Of a stretch of DNA of 64,000 nt, positions 51,701 through 61,436 are shown one piece after another (within the stretch, counting starts at the first letter, position 1; each line of letters starts with the position of its first letter). Made by a program: the position numbers and the translations under genes. Origin of the DNA: Parus major (taxonomy: Eukaryota; Chordata; Aves; Passeriformes; Paridae); NCBI RefSeq assembly GCF_001522545.3, contig NC_031774.1, positions 24,922,265-24,986,264 of the forward strand. Direction: 5' to 3'. Under the pieces are notes generated by a model that was not told the DNA's origin, searched no databases, and saw nothing but the letters and a program-made list of their open reading frames with translations.

Positions 51701-54700
51701 TCTACACCTTAATACTTCCCCCTCCATCCAAAGCACAAAGAAAGTAACTCTATCCTGTGAAAATCCCTGGGTGGCTTCTGAGATACAAGACACAGAGTGG
51801 GGCCATCAGAAGCAGTGTCATGCTGAGACATGTATGCACAATTTCCCTGAGTGAGAGTTATTGCCATCTCTGCGCTATCCTGTGAACAAATTGCTAAACT
51901 TTACCTACCCAACACTCTCTTGTCCTCAACCAGTACCAGCTAAAAGAAGTTATTCAGGCACCAGCTGAATCTCTCTACTACACTCTTCTGTTTCCTTGTT
52001 CACATGACTGAACAGAAGAGCAACAATGCCCAGTTTAACACACATTTTCCCTTCAGAGGCCTTAGAAAAAATTTCAGAAGGCAAGACCTCCCAATGAACA
52101 GGTCATTTCCATTACATAGTGTACCACCCTTCTAATCTGTGAAGCCCATCTAGAGATGTTCTTTTTTGAACCCAAAATACTCATTTTTTAAATATCACAT
52201 AAAATTCAGATTTGGATCACTACAAAGTAGCGCAACAATCCAATGTAGATTGATGTAAACACCATACAAATCTTATATTTCTGTTCAGAAAATTAACAAC
52301 AAGCACTTTGTTTCTTACCCATGATCTCTACCTTCGTATTTTCTTCCTTCCTTACATGTTCTTCCATATCTGACTCCTGCATGGATGATCTTACACCATG
52401 CTGCACCACAGGCAGAGATTCCAAAAACTCCTCCGGTCTGTTCAGTTCCATTTTTAATTCCTTTTTCTGGCCTTCATTGTTACCACGTTGTGATTTCAAG
52501 AAAGCAACTAAACTGGGATCTGCAAGTATTGACAAAGAGACAGACAGAGACGTGACAGAAAGTCTCAAAATACTTCATTTGCCTATAGCTCCTGCTATTT
52601 ATGTTTCAGTCTTTTCTACATGTCCTCTTCCTCTTACCAGCTGTCACTTCTCTTCAAAGTGAGGCACTCCACTTTATGACCTCTTAGGCACATAAAATGT
52701 GGGAGTAACTGACTGGTGAGGAGACACCAGAGACAGAACTGACAAATGTCTTTCAGGGTAAAGCAACCACAAAAATTCTATTTTCCCAGCTTACAAATAA
52801 AGATAATTGCTTCTTTTCCCCCCACTGCCACTCGAATGGGACATCTAAACAAAACTATTCACTGTGGAGAGAATTCTGGTCTGCGGCTCCTACCTGTGGA
52901 CCACTCAGTGGCACCAATCTGAACACTACAAAAATACATGACAGACACCTCAAAAATAATTACCTGATCTTTATTGAATTGCAGCAGAACTGCAAGTCAT
53001 AGCTCAGATATTATGTTACAAGGTGACCTTTGATCTGAACTGACTCCCCATTCCAATTATGGTCTGACAACACCCAGAAGAAAGACACAGCCATTCTGTT
53101 CACGCTTAGAAGAGAAACATTTGGGAGGTAGATACGTTTTGAAGAATACATTATGTTCATATGGCTCTAAGATCATCAATTTACTTTCAGATCTGCTACA
53201 GATACGCCACATAATTTTGGATGGAGTGCACTGTCTCTGAATACTCTTCTCTAGAAGATGGTGTTGGGTTATGCCAGAGGTGAACAGTGAGAGATTGTGC
53301 ATTGTGCCTCAACAAGGTACAGGAATACTCCAGTAAGCAGTGTCAGAGATATATAAAGTAGATCATAACACCTACAGTGGTTATTTATTCTTTGGAGGAC
53401 AAAGGAAAGGCAGTTGAGAAATGCTCTGTACCTGAGATAAGTCATCTCAAAAATGACTCCCATGTCTCTGAAACATCTATCCCACACTCATGATTGTTGC
53501 ACATTCTCCTCAATGATGCAGTTTAAACTGTCCTTGGTGAAGAACGGGTATTCAGCCCAGCCTCATTAAAGTGTTTCTATTTTCTCTGAATGCAAGCAGA
53601 GCTCTCACTTTCTTACACTTCACTGTACATAGCAAGGAAAGACTGTATTCCTTATTTCATCATTTCACACTGTGACAAAAAAGTCACACATGTTAATCTG
53701 TGCACAGTATGTCAGAAACTAAGCCTACTTCTGTCCAGAGTGTCCATGAACAAAACCAGCACAGTACAAACGACTGCCCAGCACAGAACTGTGTACTCAT
53801 TCTCATACTTCACACTGTGCAGTATCATCTGCTTCGTAACTAAGAAGTTCATTCAGGACTGGACAGCATTTAACATGCACAAATCAATCACACTCCTGAA
53901 TATGGAGAAAAAGTCTCCTTAATTCACAGCTCTGTGTCTGTCCAGTTTCTAAATCCATTTGTAAGTCAGCAATTTAGTTTAGCATAATTCCCTACCCACA
54001 GATATTCCAGGAATTCCAAAATTACTCGCAGTTTCTTTAAAACCTCAAAAGACTAAAATATCTACAGTTGCAATCTATAATTGTAGATATTTTATTTGCA
54101 TATAAAAAATACATTGCTTTAGCAAATATTGTTCCAAAATACTTAAAATACATCCCATCCTTTTTAAACTCCCTGAGTATTCACTTTACTAATATCCCAA
54201 AGGACGGAGTGGTGGGGCCAAGGAGCAAAGATCACAAATCACAAGAAGCAAGTACATAATCAGGGAATTTTTCATACACATGCCATTGTTACAAGCAATG
54301 AAGCCAAACAAAATACTCAGGTGTCTGAATGAAGGCTGTACCTAAACAAACTGGCTGCAATTATTTTATGTAGTTCCTTTGCCACCTTTTCAGTTACCCA
54401 TGTTGTTTGCAATGAAGTCAAGATTATTAATATGATCTTTAAGCTGAACCCACAAGAGACTTATGCATCTAAAATGTTGCTCACATCTAAATTTGATGCT
54501 AGAGGACCTAAAATCATAAGAATTTAAAAAAATCCTTGTCTGCCACCTACATCTGTACATCTGCTCTTCCTGAGCATATAAATTCATCAAATCAAGGCCA
54601 ACAAGTGTTGCAGTGCCCCAAAATCACACAAAGTCTTATTAACATACCACATTCAGTGTTCTCTACCTTGTCATCAGCTGCCAGTGATAGGCATTCCCAG

Positions 54701-57700
54701 GGCACCACTGTGGACAGGGGTCCAAACCAGAGACCAGACCCCTGCCAGAATATCCCCATACCCAACAGCCTGATCATTAAAACAGTTTTTCAAAAAGTCA
54801 TGGCTAATTGCAAGTTTTTCTGCTCTAAAAGTATAGGTTTGAAGTGAAATCTCCCACATGCCCATATGTTCTCCCTATCCGGGTACTGACAGTTCTGGCC
54901 TGAGTTTTAGGTATTTTGGAGGGGAAGACCAAGGGTTCTCTCTCACCTCAGCATTGCTATGACACTGCTTTCTTATCAGCTTCAGAGAATTACATTTTAG
55001 GACCTTAAACATTTATGTGCAAGCACATATTTGGAATGCAAGGCAATAAAGTGCACAGATCATCTTAACCCACAGCAGGGGGGTGACAAGAAAGACTTAA
55101 GCCAAACCAATCCTCACTGAAAATAAACACTTAAATTTCTTCACACTTAGTTCTTACTCATAAGCTACTGACATGACATGGAAGCAAGATTATCCACATA
55201 TGGAATGAGCAGGAATTCCAAGTTCCTATCATTGACTGGTGAATTTGCTAAGACTTCAGGACACCTACACATTCAATAAATTGCCTCAATTCTAGAGCTG
55301 ACCCTGGGAAGCACCTACGCAGCTGAGCCAGAAGCTTCGCCTGCTCCTGCAGGATCTCTTCTTCAGACATGGACTGCAGCTTCTCCAAGTTCTCTTTGTG
55401 AATAGCTTGAGCCTCTTGCTCACTCTTTTGGCTTCCAAGACCCTCTCCCGTTATGAGACAAGGACGCTGAGAGGTCAAAAAGTCACCATCTTTATCTATA
55501 AGAAGCAGTAGAGAAAGCAGTTAGTGGTCTGTGTCTACAGCATCATGAATAAATCTCAATTCTGTCATCAACAGGCTTGCATAATTTCTCCTTTTGTGTT
55601 TTTTTGTTTTACCTTGGTAGTAAAGTTAGAATAGGAGTAAAAAAGTTCAGTTTAACTTCAAACAAAACTAAAACATTTGTGCTTTCATCCCATGTCACAA
55701 TAAACATGTTGATGTTCATTTCCAGATTGTTTCTTTGGGAGCTTGAGAAGGGATGTCAGGGGAAAGGAATTATGCTTCTTTAATGTAAAGCAAGAGCACA
55801 AAAAGGTAAATTGGACCATTATTCACAACTGATGCATCAGAGCATTCTTCCAAGCTAGTGAATACTAGCTTCTTTTTCTGCCCAAGAATGCCTGAATCCA
55901 CATTTGTATGTCAGCTGAACCATGACCTAGTAAATATCTGCTGAGTAAGACAGAAAATTCGACTAAGTAAACTAGCTTCCAGAGTGATACAGGATCAATT
56001 CCCAGACACAGGCATGCTTGCTTCTAACAATGTCCTGTACTCACCTTCAAGGGTTAAAAATATTAGAAGTTACAGCAAGGGGCATCCTTCCTATTCTGAA
56101 CAAAACTGAGTCCCCTTTATCACCTGATCTAAATCCATTTTAAATGTTCATTTAATTTAACCATAGCACCAGGTAACATTCTCCTTTGGTCAGTGTGAGA
56201 CCCTCCAGCTCTCCTGTAACCCACTATACAAGGACCTGACTTTGTGACTTTACTGCTCATGTTTTATTCCCATGCTCCATGGATTTGGACCCTCCCTATA
56301 CCCCTAAACCAGCCAGCCCTGAAAGCATCAAATCCCTGTTCAAACAGCAGCAATGACTCTCAACATAACACCAGGAAGATTTGATGTCACTTCCACAGTT
56401 GTTTTGCATATTGAGCAGAAAGAGATAAGACAGGGTGATCTGGCAAAAGTTTCAGTAAGCTTCTCACCACCAGCAATTAAACCAAGGGTTACAATGGACA
56501 AGCATGTTGGTACTACAAAAAAATAAGCTCCTCCTCTTCTCTTGCTTCTAGCGACCCTGCCACAACAGTCTGACTGAAGAGGCCAAGCCATTTTGTAATC
56601 TGTCATGCTATTACATTTTAGAATCCTTCATGTTCAAAAGGATGACAGCTATAAGGCTGCTCTATTTCCTTTTCAGCTTTCTCAGACAGAATTATACATG
56701 TCCAATTGTAATAGAACATGCAGTATACACAGTATATTGAGCTGTATGGTGGATTTGTGCACACACAGCACAGCACACCTGGCAGTTCTGTTACCAATTC
56801 TCTGATGGGGCAGGGCTGACACAAACCTTAGCCAAATGGTGATAATCTTCAAATGATGTCTGGTCTCTATTTCAATGCGAAAAAGAGGGTGTCAGGGCAA
56901 AACCCAGACACAGAGTGGTCCTAAGCAAACTGAACTGCCCCAGACAACACAAATGAAAAAAAGCCTGGAGATGCTGCTAACAGTTGGACCAGCTTCATCT
57001 TTCCTTGTCACGTTGCTGTCAGACAAGTAACTGCTGGAGGTGGCACTGACTCATCAGCACTGCCTTACAGCATTCCTGATGGTGCAAAGCCACAGTCTCA
57101 TGGCAGCAGATCTGGTGATGGAAAACTGAGCTTTCAAACATTTCAGTAGGAGTGAGAACCCACATCACAGTGGTCTCAAATGCGTTCGACACAGAACTAC
57201 CCTCTTCCTAAAATTGTGGAAATGCGTGACAAAACAAGGAAAAATTCAAATATAACAAACAAAGGAAAAGGAGGACAAGGACCTGGAAAAATAAATCTAC
57301 TTCCCTGTGTGAAGCAAAAAGGAAACCAGTAAGAAAGATAACTCAATTTTTAGAACTCATATCAGAATTTTCTCCTTAGAATTTTTAGTTTGCATCTCGG
57401 ACCATTTCAAATCATTGCCACAATACAGACATTCCAGCTGACCTTGAGATTCCTAAACTGAGGACAACAGTGCTACCCTAATTTAAAAATATGGTGCGCT
57501 GACATTATGGTTAGTAAGGCTATGTAAATACGGTCGGCTGGCTAAGCAGAACCTTCTCCACTTACCATCCCTGATGCTGAAGAGAGGTGGCTCTCCCGCG
57601 GATCCCACAGGATCCAAGGCATCCGGAGCAACTGATCTTACTTGCACGCACTCGGCAGCAGAGGGAGTTGTCGCTGCCTTTTCAGCAGCTCTTTTCGCTG

Positions 57701-60700
57701 CCATCTTCTGTGCAAAGATGCTTTTTCTTCCAGATCCCAGCTGCACCTGCAAACGGGGAAGCCACGTGTCCGCTTTTTTCTCCAGTCTCCCTGCACACCT
57801 GCCACTAACAAATGTTCAGACCTGATCCTAAAGACACCCTCAGATCAGAGTTTGAGACACGAACAGGGAGGCTGCTGGCAGTCACCTGCCCTTTTCTGTG
57901 CATATGACTTTCTTAACACACAGTTTACTGCTATGATAGAGAGACAAAGACATGGATGTTTTTGGCACCTAGAGAAGGAAAATGATTAATTAAAAGCGAA
58001 TTCAAGCAAGGAAAATACACCTAAAATGTCACCAAACACAATAGCTCCAGCTTTCCTGCTGTTTGGAAGCCCTGCATAGCTGAATCCTTGGATTTCTGAG
58101 TATAAATGGGGCTGTACTTCACTGCGCTCACCACATGCTTGGAGCAGGCTTCTTACAAGGTAATTAGTGAGCAGCAGGGTGAAGTGATTTACACAGTAAG
58201 AAGTGGGCAAGTAGAGCTAAAATAATCCCGGCTAAATTACTGTGTTGCTTGCCTAGGTAATGAAGGGCATGGCTCTGAACAGCCTTGCACAGGGGATGCA
58301 CAGGAAATCCAAAGGAGACTAAGCAAAAATCTCTTGCACGTCCATAGTCCAGAGAAGAAGCTGAAAGGGCAGTCTGAACATTTGGTAGCTGCTTTGTCCA
58401 CTTCTGCATCAGTGCAAACAAAACTGGTAGTTTAAAAAGTATTACTCTTGCCTTTCAAAAAAGCTGTCTTTCAAAATAAGCTACCTCCTCAAAGCAGCCA
58501 CAGCTGTCAGTCACATATCAATTCCCAGAATCTGACTCCCACTCAGCTAGCAGTCCTTGCTACTACAGCAACGACTGATAATAGCAACCACAGCTTCCAG
58601 TTTTACAGCCTCAGAAAAAAATTATGTCAAAATCAAAAAAGCTGCAAAAGATAACCTGAGCAACCATACTCAATGTTATGCCAGGAGAAATCAGGTGCAA
58701 CTTCGATAAGAACCTGATGGACAAATTAACAGAGATTGCTCCTCAGAGAAAAACAAGCAGAACAGGATCAATTCTATTACAGCATTGCAGATTTGATCCA
58801 CCCTAGCTGAAGAAAGACAAACCAAGAAGATTCCAATGTTACTTAACTGGAGGGTATGGAGTAGCTACTTGATGGCAGCTTGGTAAAAGAACTTTCTCCT
58901 TCACTGAGGTGGCAATGTCACAGACATGTTGAGCTAGTTCATAATCTCCAGCATACCAAGTTGGTTATTCTGAGACCTACCAAGCCCCACTAACCATTAG
59001 GCTTTAATGGGAGAAAGTTTAATTGTTAATGAAGGTAGCATAAAACATCTGCTCTTAATCTTACCTCACTTTTTATCTCAGAGCGGTGAAATGTCCTTGG
59101 AAAGGGGTCTCCTGTGGGCACTGGCATGGTCACTGCTTGTGCACTTGTGTCTCGTTCCTGAAGAAAAACATTCAAACTCTGTAAAACCATTGTGACAGCC
59201 AGACATGTTTGTATCATTTAACTGAGAGCAGGCTCAGAATCTCTCAGCTCCGCAGTTCACATCACCATCAGGCTCAGAATACCTTGTGCTTATTTAGAGA
59301 CAAAGTGAGGCTCTTTTCCAAAAGAATGGGCTGCCAAACTCCACACATCACTCAGAGAATTAGATAAAGGAAAACCTAGGCCAGTGCAAAGCAAGAACAT
59401 CCCCAGCAGAATCCAGAAACTCACCCAAATCCACACTACAGCACATGCCTGCATACAATCAGTGTGACCTGTAGGCAGTCAGGCATGGAAGGCAGATCTG
59501 AATGTATATTTAACTGAGAGCCAAAATACACCCAAAGAGCTTTTTCCTTTCAAGGTGCTCCATGAAAATGGTTTACAGTGCTGCCTTCATTACACTGTAC
59601 AAATAAAAAGCAGCCACAGAGGCCTTCATCCCTGCTTAGTTCACAGCATTCAAATAAACACTAGATAATCACACAAAAAACAGACATACAATAATTTTGC
59701 TGAAGACTGCTGTAATGTGTCGATCATGACTCTCCAATCTTTCCTCTGGATCTTCATCCTCAAAGTGGACACTAGCACTTTTGGACTTTTTTGGAGGAGC
59801 TGGAGTTAGAGTAGGGAGAGTATCAGGAAAACCTGAGGAGGGGAAGCAATAGGAAGAAAAAAAAAAACCAGTCAAGTTATTGCTGTATAACAACTGTGCA
59901 ATAGGTACCAGACCAAGGCCTCCTAAGAGCATCTTTTATTATTGTGATGAGAAATAAAGATAAGGATGCAATAAGACAATTAAGAGCTCCCTGTCTCTAA
60001 CTTGAAGTGTGTGGTGCAGAGAAACATATTTGAAGATTCTATTTATGTACTGGCACAAGACCTTTTCAAAGAGCTCCATAAGCAGGGAAGGGTACTGAGG
60101 TCTGACTGCAAGTATTAAGGGAAGAAGCAAAGCTATACAGAAACAAATATTGTCCTTGTAGGTTGTGTTGAGGCATAAAAAAGCACATTTCTGCTGCAAA
60201 CTGTTTATAGTGAAGGATTTGTATGATCATGAACAAACTCCTTTCCATCTACAACATTATATTTTCTCTACCTGGTAAAAAGCATCGCATAACATTTTAA
60301 AAAGTACCTTGTGCTTCTGAGATCAAGCACATGACAAAAATGTTACAGCTACTATTGACAGAAAAAACAAAAGCAAGCCAGATCTGCTGGCTGAAAACTG
60401 GAGCTGCTAGGAGAGGTAAATCTCAAAGACACTGGGTCTGGATAGCTGGCAAAATAAGCAGTGAGTGTCCAAACTGTACAAATTACAGAAAACACCTCTT
60501 GCTGGCAAGGTACCACAGACAGCCGATAAATGTGGACTAAGGCACCAAAGGTGGTTTTACTGGGTGCTAGTAACACTGGGCAAGCCAATTTCCAAGGCTA
60601 AGGAATAAATAATACTGCAAGAAGGGCACAAATGCAAGGGAAAAGCAACGTTGGGTTGAGAGACAGAGAATCTTAGTAATTCAAAGAAACAAATGAATTT

Positions 60701-60892
60701 ACCATCCAACATGACCACATCTTTGCTGTCCTGTAGAGGTGGTCTCTCAACACCTGTGCTCCCTTCCTTCCCTTTCCTCTTGTCTGCCTTCTTCACAATC
60801 TTCACTGCAGGACAAGCTCTGGCTGCCAGGAACTGGTTCTGGAAGCGCAGCAGGTCTGCCTCAGACTCCCCAGGCTTTGGTCTCGACAACAT
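27600..60892 (-). CDS. RPAP1: RPAP1, RNA polymerase II-associated protein 1 (whole coding span, 24 coding exons)
   Basis: RPAP1 binds RNA polymerase II and is known to act in Pol II assembly/nuclear import and in the Pol II-Mediator link; its yeast and plant relatives are Rba50 and MINIYO. The spliced minus-strand CDS is 4293 nt, or 1430 residues, against about 1390 in human. It starts with [10 protein letters not shown], a near-exact match to the mammalian N terminus. The RPAP1_N-type region is at about residues 226-272 ([25 protein letters not shown]). The RPAP1_C-type region is at about 369-434 ([27 protein letters not shown]). A long helical-repeat-like C-terminal part includes [22 protein letters not shown] and [14 protein letters not shown]. 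Every intron is GT-AG and every phase matches. No frameshift or premature stop was seen. Exons are listed separately; the ATG choice rests on homology. Confidence 0.96.
28543..28599 (-). CDS. RPAP1: RPAP1 coding exon 23 (57-bp exon)
   Basis: This very short phase-0 exon has acceptor TTGTTCCCAG and donor GTAGGA. It encodes [19 protein letters not shown]. AARxSMLxKTWLLxDE matches mammals exactly in layout. It covers residues 1361-1379. The following intron is 787 bp. Confidence 0.95.
29251..29427 (-). CDS. RPAP1: RPAP1 coding exon 22
   Basis: This phase-0 exon of 59 residues has acceptor TTGTTGCAG and donor [26 protein letters not shown] and [20 protein letters not shown] are near-identical to mammals. 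It ends ESTTQ and covers residues 1302-1360. The following intron is 651 bp. Confidence 0.97.
30159..30963 (-). CDS. RPAP1: RPAP1 coding exon 21 (large C-terminal exon)
   Basis: At 805 bp this is by far the largest exon. The acceptor CCTTACAG completes the Pro codon and leads into [16 protein letters not shown]. Further conserved blocks are [72 protein letters not shown] and [16 protein letters not shown]. It ends GVPLQQ before donor GTAATC. It covers residues 1034-1301, a helical-repeat-like region. The following intron is 731 bp. Confidence 0.97.
32164..32306 (-). CDS. RPAP1: RPAP1 coding exon 20
   Basis: The acceptor CCTGTACAG was chosen over a second AG four bases inside because it keeps phase 0 ([20 protein letters not shown]). 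[19 protein letters not shown] matches mammals. It ends PEFL plus two bases of a Pro codon, donor GTAAGC. It covers residues 986-1032. The following intron is 1200 bp. Confidence 0.94.
32749..32898 (-). CDS. RPAP1: RPAP1 coding exon 19
   Basis: Two close AG acceptors exist. Only TTTATAG|TAC keeps the frame, giving [20 protein letters not shown]; the AG four bases further in would shift it. The exon contains [19 protein letters not shown], near-identical to mammals, and ends ARRM before donor GTATCG. It covers residues 936-985. The following intron is 442 bp. Confidence 0.94.
33383..33578 (-). CDS. RPAP1: RPAP1 coding exon 18
   Basis: The acceptor CCATACAG opens in phase 2. The exon encodes [20 protein letters not shown] and later [20 protein letters not shown], ending KGLTSK before donor GTGAGA. 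CNPLSC and [14 protein letters not shown]...IHKGL are diagnostic. It covers residues 871-935. The following intron is 484 bp. Confidence 0.96.
35422..35531 (-). CDS. RPAP1: RPAP1 coding exon 17
   Basis: This 110-bp exon has acceptor CTTCTACAG and donor GTAAAG. It encodes [20 protein letters not shown] followed by [16 protein letters not shown] plus two bases of an Arg codon. [18 protein letters not shown] is the mammalian pattern. It covers residues 834-869 and starts 870. The following intron is 1843 bp. Confidence 0.94.
37440..37641 (-). CDS. RPAP1: RPAP1 coding exon 16
   Basis: The acceptor GTGTTTCAG opens in phase 2. The exon encodes [20 protein letters not shown], then GLQPFLE, and ends [12 protein letters not shown] before donor GTAAGG. 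The WxQVSGLQP and CxxFLGxYYxAxSQQ patterns match mammals. It covers residues 767-833. The following intron is 1908 bp. Confidence 0.95.
38406..38576 (-). CDS. RPAP1: RPAP1 coding exon 15
   Basis: The exon opens after acceptor ATACTACAG in phase 2, completing a Ser codon, then [20 protein letters not shown]. It includes [20 protein letters not shown] and ends LQAKLS plus two bases, donor GTAGGC. LYPVLxRxLQ and the MQRIASLLTLL-like helix support it; the rest diverges from mammals. It covers residues 709-765 and, with the next exon, 766. The following intron is 764 bp. Confidence 0.92.
39897..40054 (-). CDS. RPAP1: RPAP1 coding exon 14
   Basis: The acceptor GTTTTACAG opens in phase 0 with [18 protein letters not shown]. 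The exon contains [17 protein letters not shown] and ends CDLY plus two bases, donor GTACAG. Compared with mammals, LxTEAxRLWAVAAxYGQ is conserved. It covers residues 657-708. The following intron is 1320 bp. Confidence 0.95.
40562..40625 (+). repeat. CR1 LINE 3'-tail remnant inside an RPAP1 intron
   Basis: The sequence follows the CR1 3' end (ACTAGATG, AGAGGT, CAACCTAA, TTTCTAT-ATTC) with several changes. It is antisense to RPAP1, in the intron between coding exons 13 and 14. The copy is old and short. Confidence 0.55.
42020..42199 (-). CDS. RPAP1: RPAP1 coding exon 13
   Basis: This 180-bp phase-0 exon has acceptor TCTCTGCAG and donor GTGAGT. It encodes [20 protein letters not shown] and ends [29 protein letters not shown] and AMKxxRVLAS are near-identical to mammals. 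It covers residues 597-656. The following intron is 1965 bp. Confidence 0.96.
42378..42512 (-). CDS. RPAP1: RPAP1 coding exon 12
   Basis: This phase-0 exon has acceptor ATTTTTCAG and donor GTAAAT. It encodes [20 protein letters not shown] and ends SSEACSQ. The RLRYxLEV and VVLDxLxxLxxIARHS patterns match mammals. It covers residues 552-596. The following intron is only 178 bp. Confidence 0.95.
44235..44417 (-). CDS. RPAP1: RPAP1 coding exon 11 (acidic tract)
   Basis: This phase-0 exon of 61 residues starts [21 protein letters not shown] run of ten Glu codons (44322-44351) follows, then a Lys/Asp-rich stretch and [12 protein letters not shown]. Mammals have a mixed Glu/Asp stretch at the same place. 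The Glu run is coded by GAG/GAA repeats, so its length may vary between individuals. It covers residues 491-551. The following intron is 1722 bp. Confidence 0.95.
45001..45030 (+). repeat. Short direct repeat in an RPAP1 intron
   Basis: AGGGTAATAGCTT occurs at 45001-45013 and again at 45018-45030, in the intron between coding exons 10 and 11. Confidence 0.85.
46704..46871 (-). CDS. RPAP1: RPAP1 coding exon 10
   Basis: This is a phase-0 exon with acceptor CTTTCCAG and donor GTAAGA. It encodes 56 residues including [17 protein letters not shown], identical to mammals in that segment, and [12 protein letters not shown]. It starts the helical C-terminal part and covers residues 435-490. The longer open frame on the opposite strand here is an antisense shadow. 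The following intron is 2286 bp. Confidence 0.96.
47673..47774 (-). CDS. RPAP1: RPAP1 coding exon 9
   Basis: This 102-bp phase-0 exon follows acceptor TATTTAG. The joined sequence [20 protein letters not shown] matches the mammalian protein almost exactly. It ends LGRIVQR before donor GTAAGT and completes the RPAP1_C-type region. It covers residues 401-434. The following intron is 801 bp. Confidence 0.96.
48233..48331 (-). CDS. RPAP1: RPAP1 coding exon 8 (RPAP1_C-type signature)
   Basis: This 99-bp phase-0 exon has acceptor TTGCTCTAG and donor GTAGGT. It encodes [20 protein letters not shown] followed by [13 protein letters not shown]. This is the best conserved stretch of the family across animals, and it alone fixes the gene identity. 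It covers residues 368-400. The following intron is 458 bp. Confidence 0.97.
48746..48861 (-). CDS. RPAP1: RPAP1 coding exon 7
   Basis: The acceptor has a pyrimidine run (TTTCTTTCTCTCC) followed by ACACAAAG. The exon opens in phase 1, completing an Asp codon. It encodes [20 protein letters not shown] and ends RQRKTKK before donor GTTTGA. The KEWxHMDxxExEKLxW pattern is conserved with mammals. It covers residues 329-367. The following intron is 414 bp. Confidence 0.94.
48862..52318 (-). other. Largest RPAP1 coding intron (between coding exons 6 and 7)
   Basis: This intron is 3457 bp, AT-rich, with GTAAGA at its 5' end and a pyrimidine run before its 3' AG. No exon-like conserved peptide and no recognisable young repeat was seen in either strand. 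Confidence 0.6.
52319..52519 (-). CDS. RPAP1: RPAP1 coding exon 6
   Basis: The acceptor ACTTGCAG opens at the third residue of the conserved [12 protein letters not shown] motif that closes the RPAP1_N-type region. A charged, weakly conserved linker follows ([25 protein letters not shown]). The exon ends KVEIM plus one base, donor GTAAGA. It covers residues 262-328. It is followed by the largest coding intron, 3457 bp. Confidence 0.94.
55319..55495 (-). CDS. RPAP1: RPAP1 coding exon 5 (start of RPAP1_N-type region)
   Basis: The acceptor TTCTTATAG opens in phase 1. The exon encodes residues 203-261, ending in the strongly conserved [18 protein letters not shown] and [15 protein letters not shown]. 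The donor is unusual: TGC|GTAGGT, with C at the last exonic base. Joined to the next exon it gives a His codon where mammals have Asp (LAQL-H-PSLVAF against LAQL-D-PSLVAF). No other GT nearby keeps the frame. The following intron is 2799 bp. Confidence 0.92.
57566..57746 (-). CDS. RPAP1: RPAP1 coding exon 4
   Basis: The acceptor GTTTGCAG leads into [20 protein letters not shown]. The KSIFAQ core matches the mammalian KRSIFAQEIAARR motif, a basic helix. The rest is a low-conservation Ala/Pro-rich linker ending SIRD plus one base (phase 1), then donor GTAAGT. It covers residues 143-202. The following intron is 2070 bp. Confidence 0.95.
59065..59157 (-). CDS. RPAP1: RPAP1 coding exon 3
   Basis: This 93-bp phase-0 exon has acceptor TTCTTCAG and donor GTAAG. 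It encodes 31 residues starting [20 protein letters not shown], equivalent to the mammalian ERDTSS...PVPSG segment, and ends at EIKSE. It covers residues 112-142. The following intron is 1318 bp. Confidence 0.95.
59690..59832 (-). CDS. RPAP1: RPAP1 coding exon 2
   Basis: The acceptor CCTCCTCAG precedes a phase-1 start that completes a Gly codon, followed by [15 protein letters not shown]. The exon ends at [10 protein letters not shown] before donor GTATGT. The segment [19 protein letters not shown] matches the conserved acidic stretch of mammalian RPAP1. It covers residues 64-111. The 532-bp intron that follows shows nothing recognisable. Confidence 0.95.
60703..60892 (-). CDS. RPAP1: RPAP1 coding exon 1 (start codon)
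   Basis: This exon encodes residues 1-63 plus the first base of codon 64. It begins [18 protein letters not shown] and ends at ...DVVMLD, then donor GTAAATT. An in-frame ATG 30 nt upstream (60922) is probably intronic: CAG acceptors lie immediately 5' of the chosen ATG, so the exon probably opens at 60893 or 60896. The basic linker [10 protein letters not shown] is typical of the poorly conserved N-terminal part. The intron to the next coding exon is 870 bp. Confidence 0.93.
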
Positions 60893-61392
60893 CCTGCTGT
60901 CTTGCTCTTGCAGCCCAGCCACACGTGCTTTTCACATAGGACTCAAACACATGGAAAACTGGTAACAGAACCGGATTTCCTGGAGATAGGATGGGGACAG
61001 CAAGGGAAAACTCATTTTTGTCCCACTCTTGTGTTTCTGTACATACTACAGATCCCCTGCTTCAGGATCACCTAAACACAAACGTTTAAATGGGAGTCCC
61101 ACAGGAACGAAATGCTGTTCTTCATTGCTGAACAAAAGACTGCTCAACAAGCCTGCATGAGGTCTATCAGCCAGCTAGGAGCAGAATGGCATCCAGTCAG
61201 CAAAAAGTCAGACAAAAAGAGCATCAATATCAGAATGCATACAACATGGCCTGGGATTTACAAAGTCAGAATAACATCTTGTCCAAGACAACAGATTTGA
61301 CTTCCTCAATTATCAGCGTCAACCAAGAATCTCTGAGGCACAGCATCACAGAAACCTCCTCCTCCAGCATACCATCTTTTCCAGATCCCAGC

Positions 61393-61436
61393 ATTAACAT
61401 CCCTGGATGTTAATCTTGCATCTCTTGGATGCAAGA
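61393..61436. repeat. Two adjoining perfect inverted repeats
   Basis: ATTAACATCC/GGATGTTAAT (61393-61402 and 61405-61414, 2-nt spacer) is followed at once by TCTTGCATC/GATGCAAGA (61414-61422 and 61428-61436, 5-nt loop). They lie in the probable 5'-UTR intron of RPAP1. Confidence 0.9.

Noticed and set aside
59229..59281. Two copies of CAGGCTCAGAAT about 40 bp apart in an RPAP1 intron
   Set aside because: Short repeat with no associated structure; probably chance.
60893..60922. Upstream in-frame ATG giving ten extra RPAP1 residues
   Set aside because: The added residues do not match the conserved N terminus, and a splice acceptor lies between this ATG and the chosen start.
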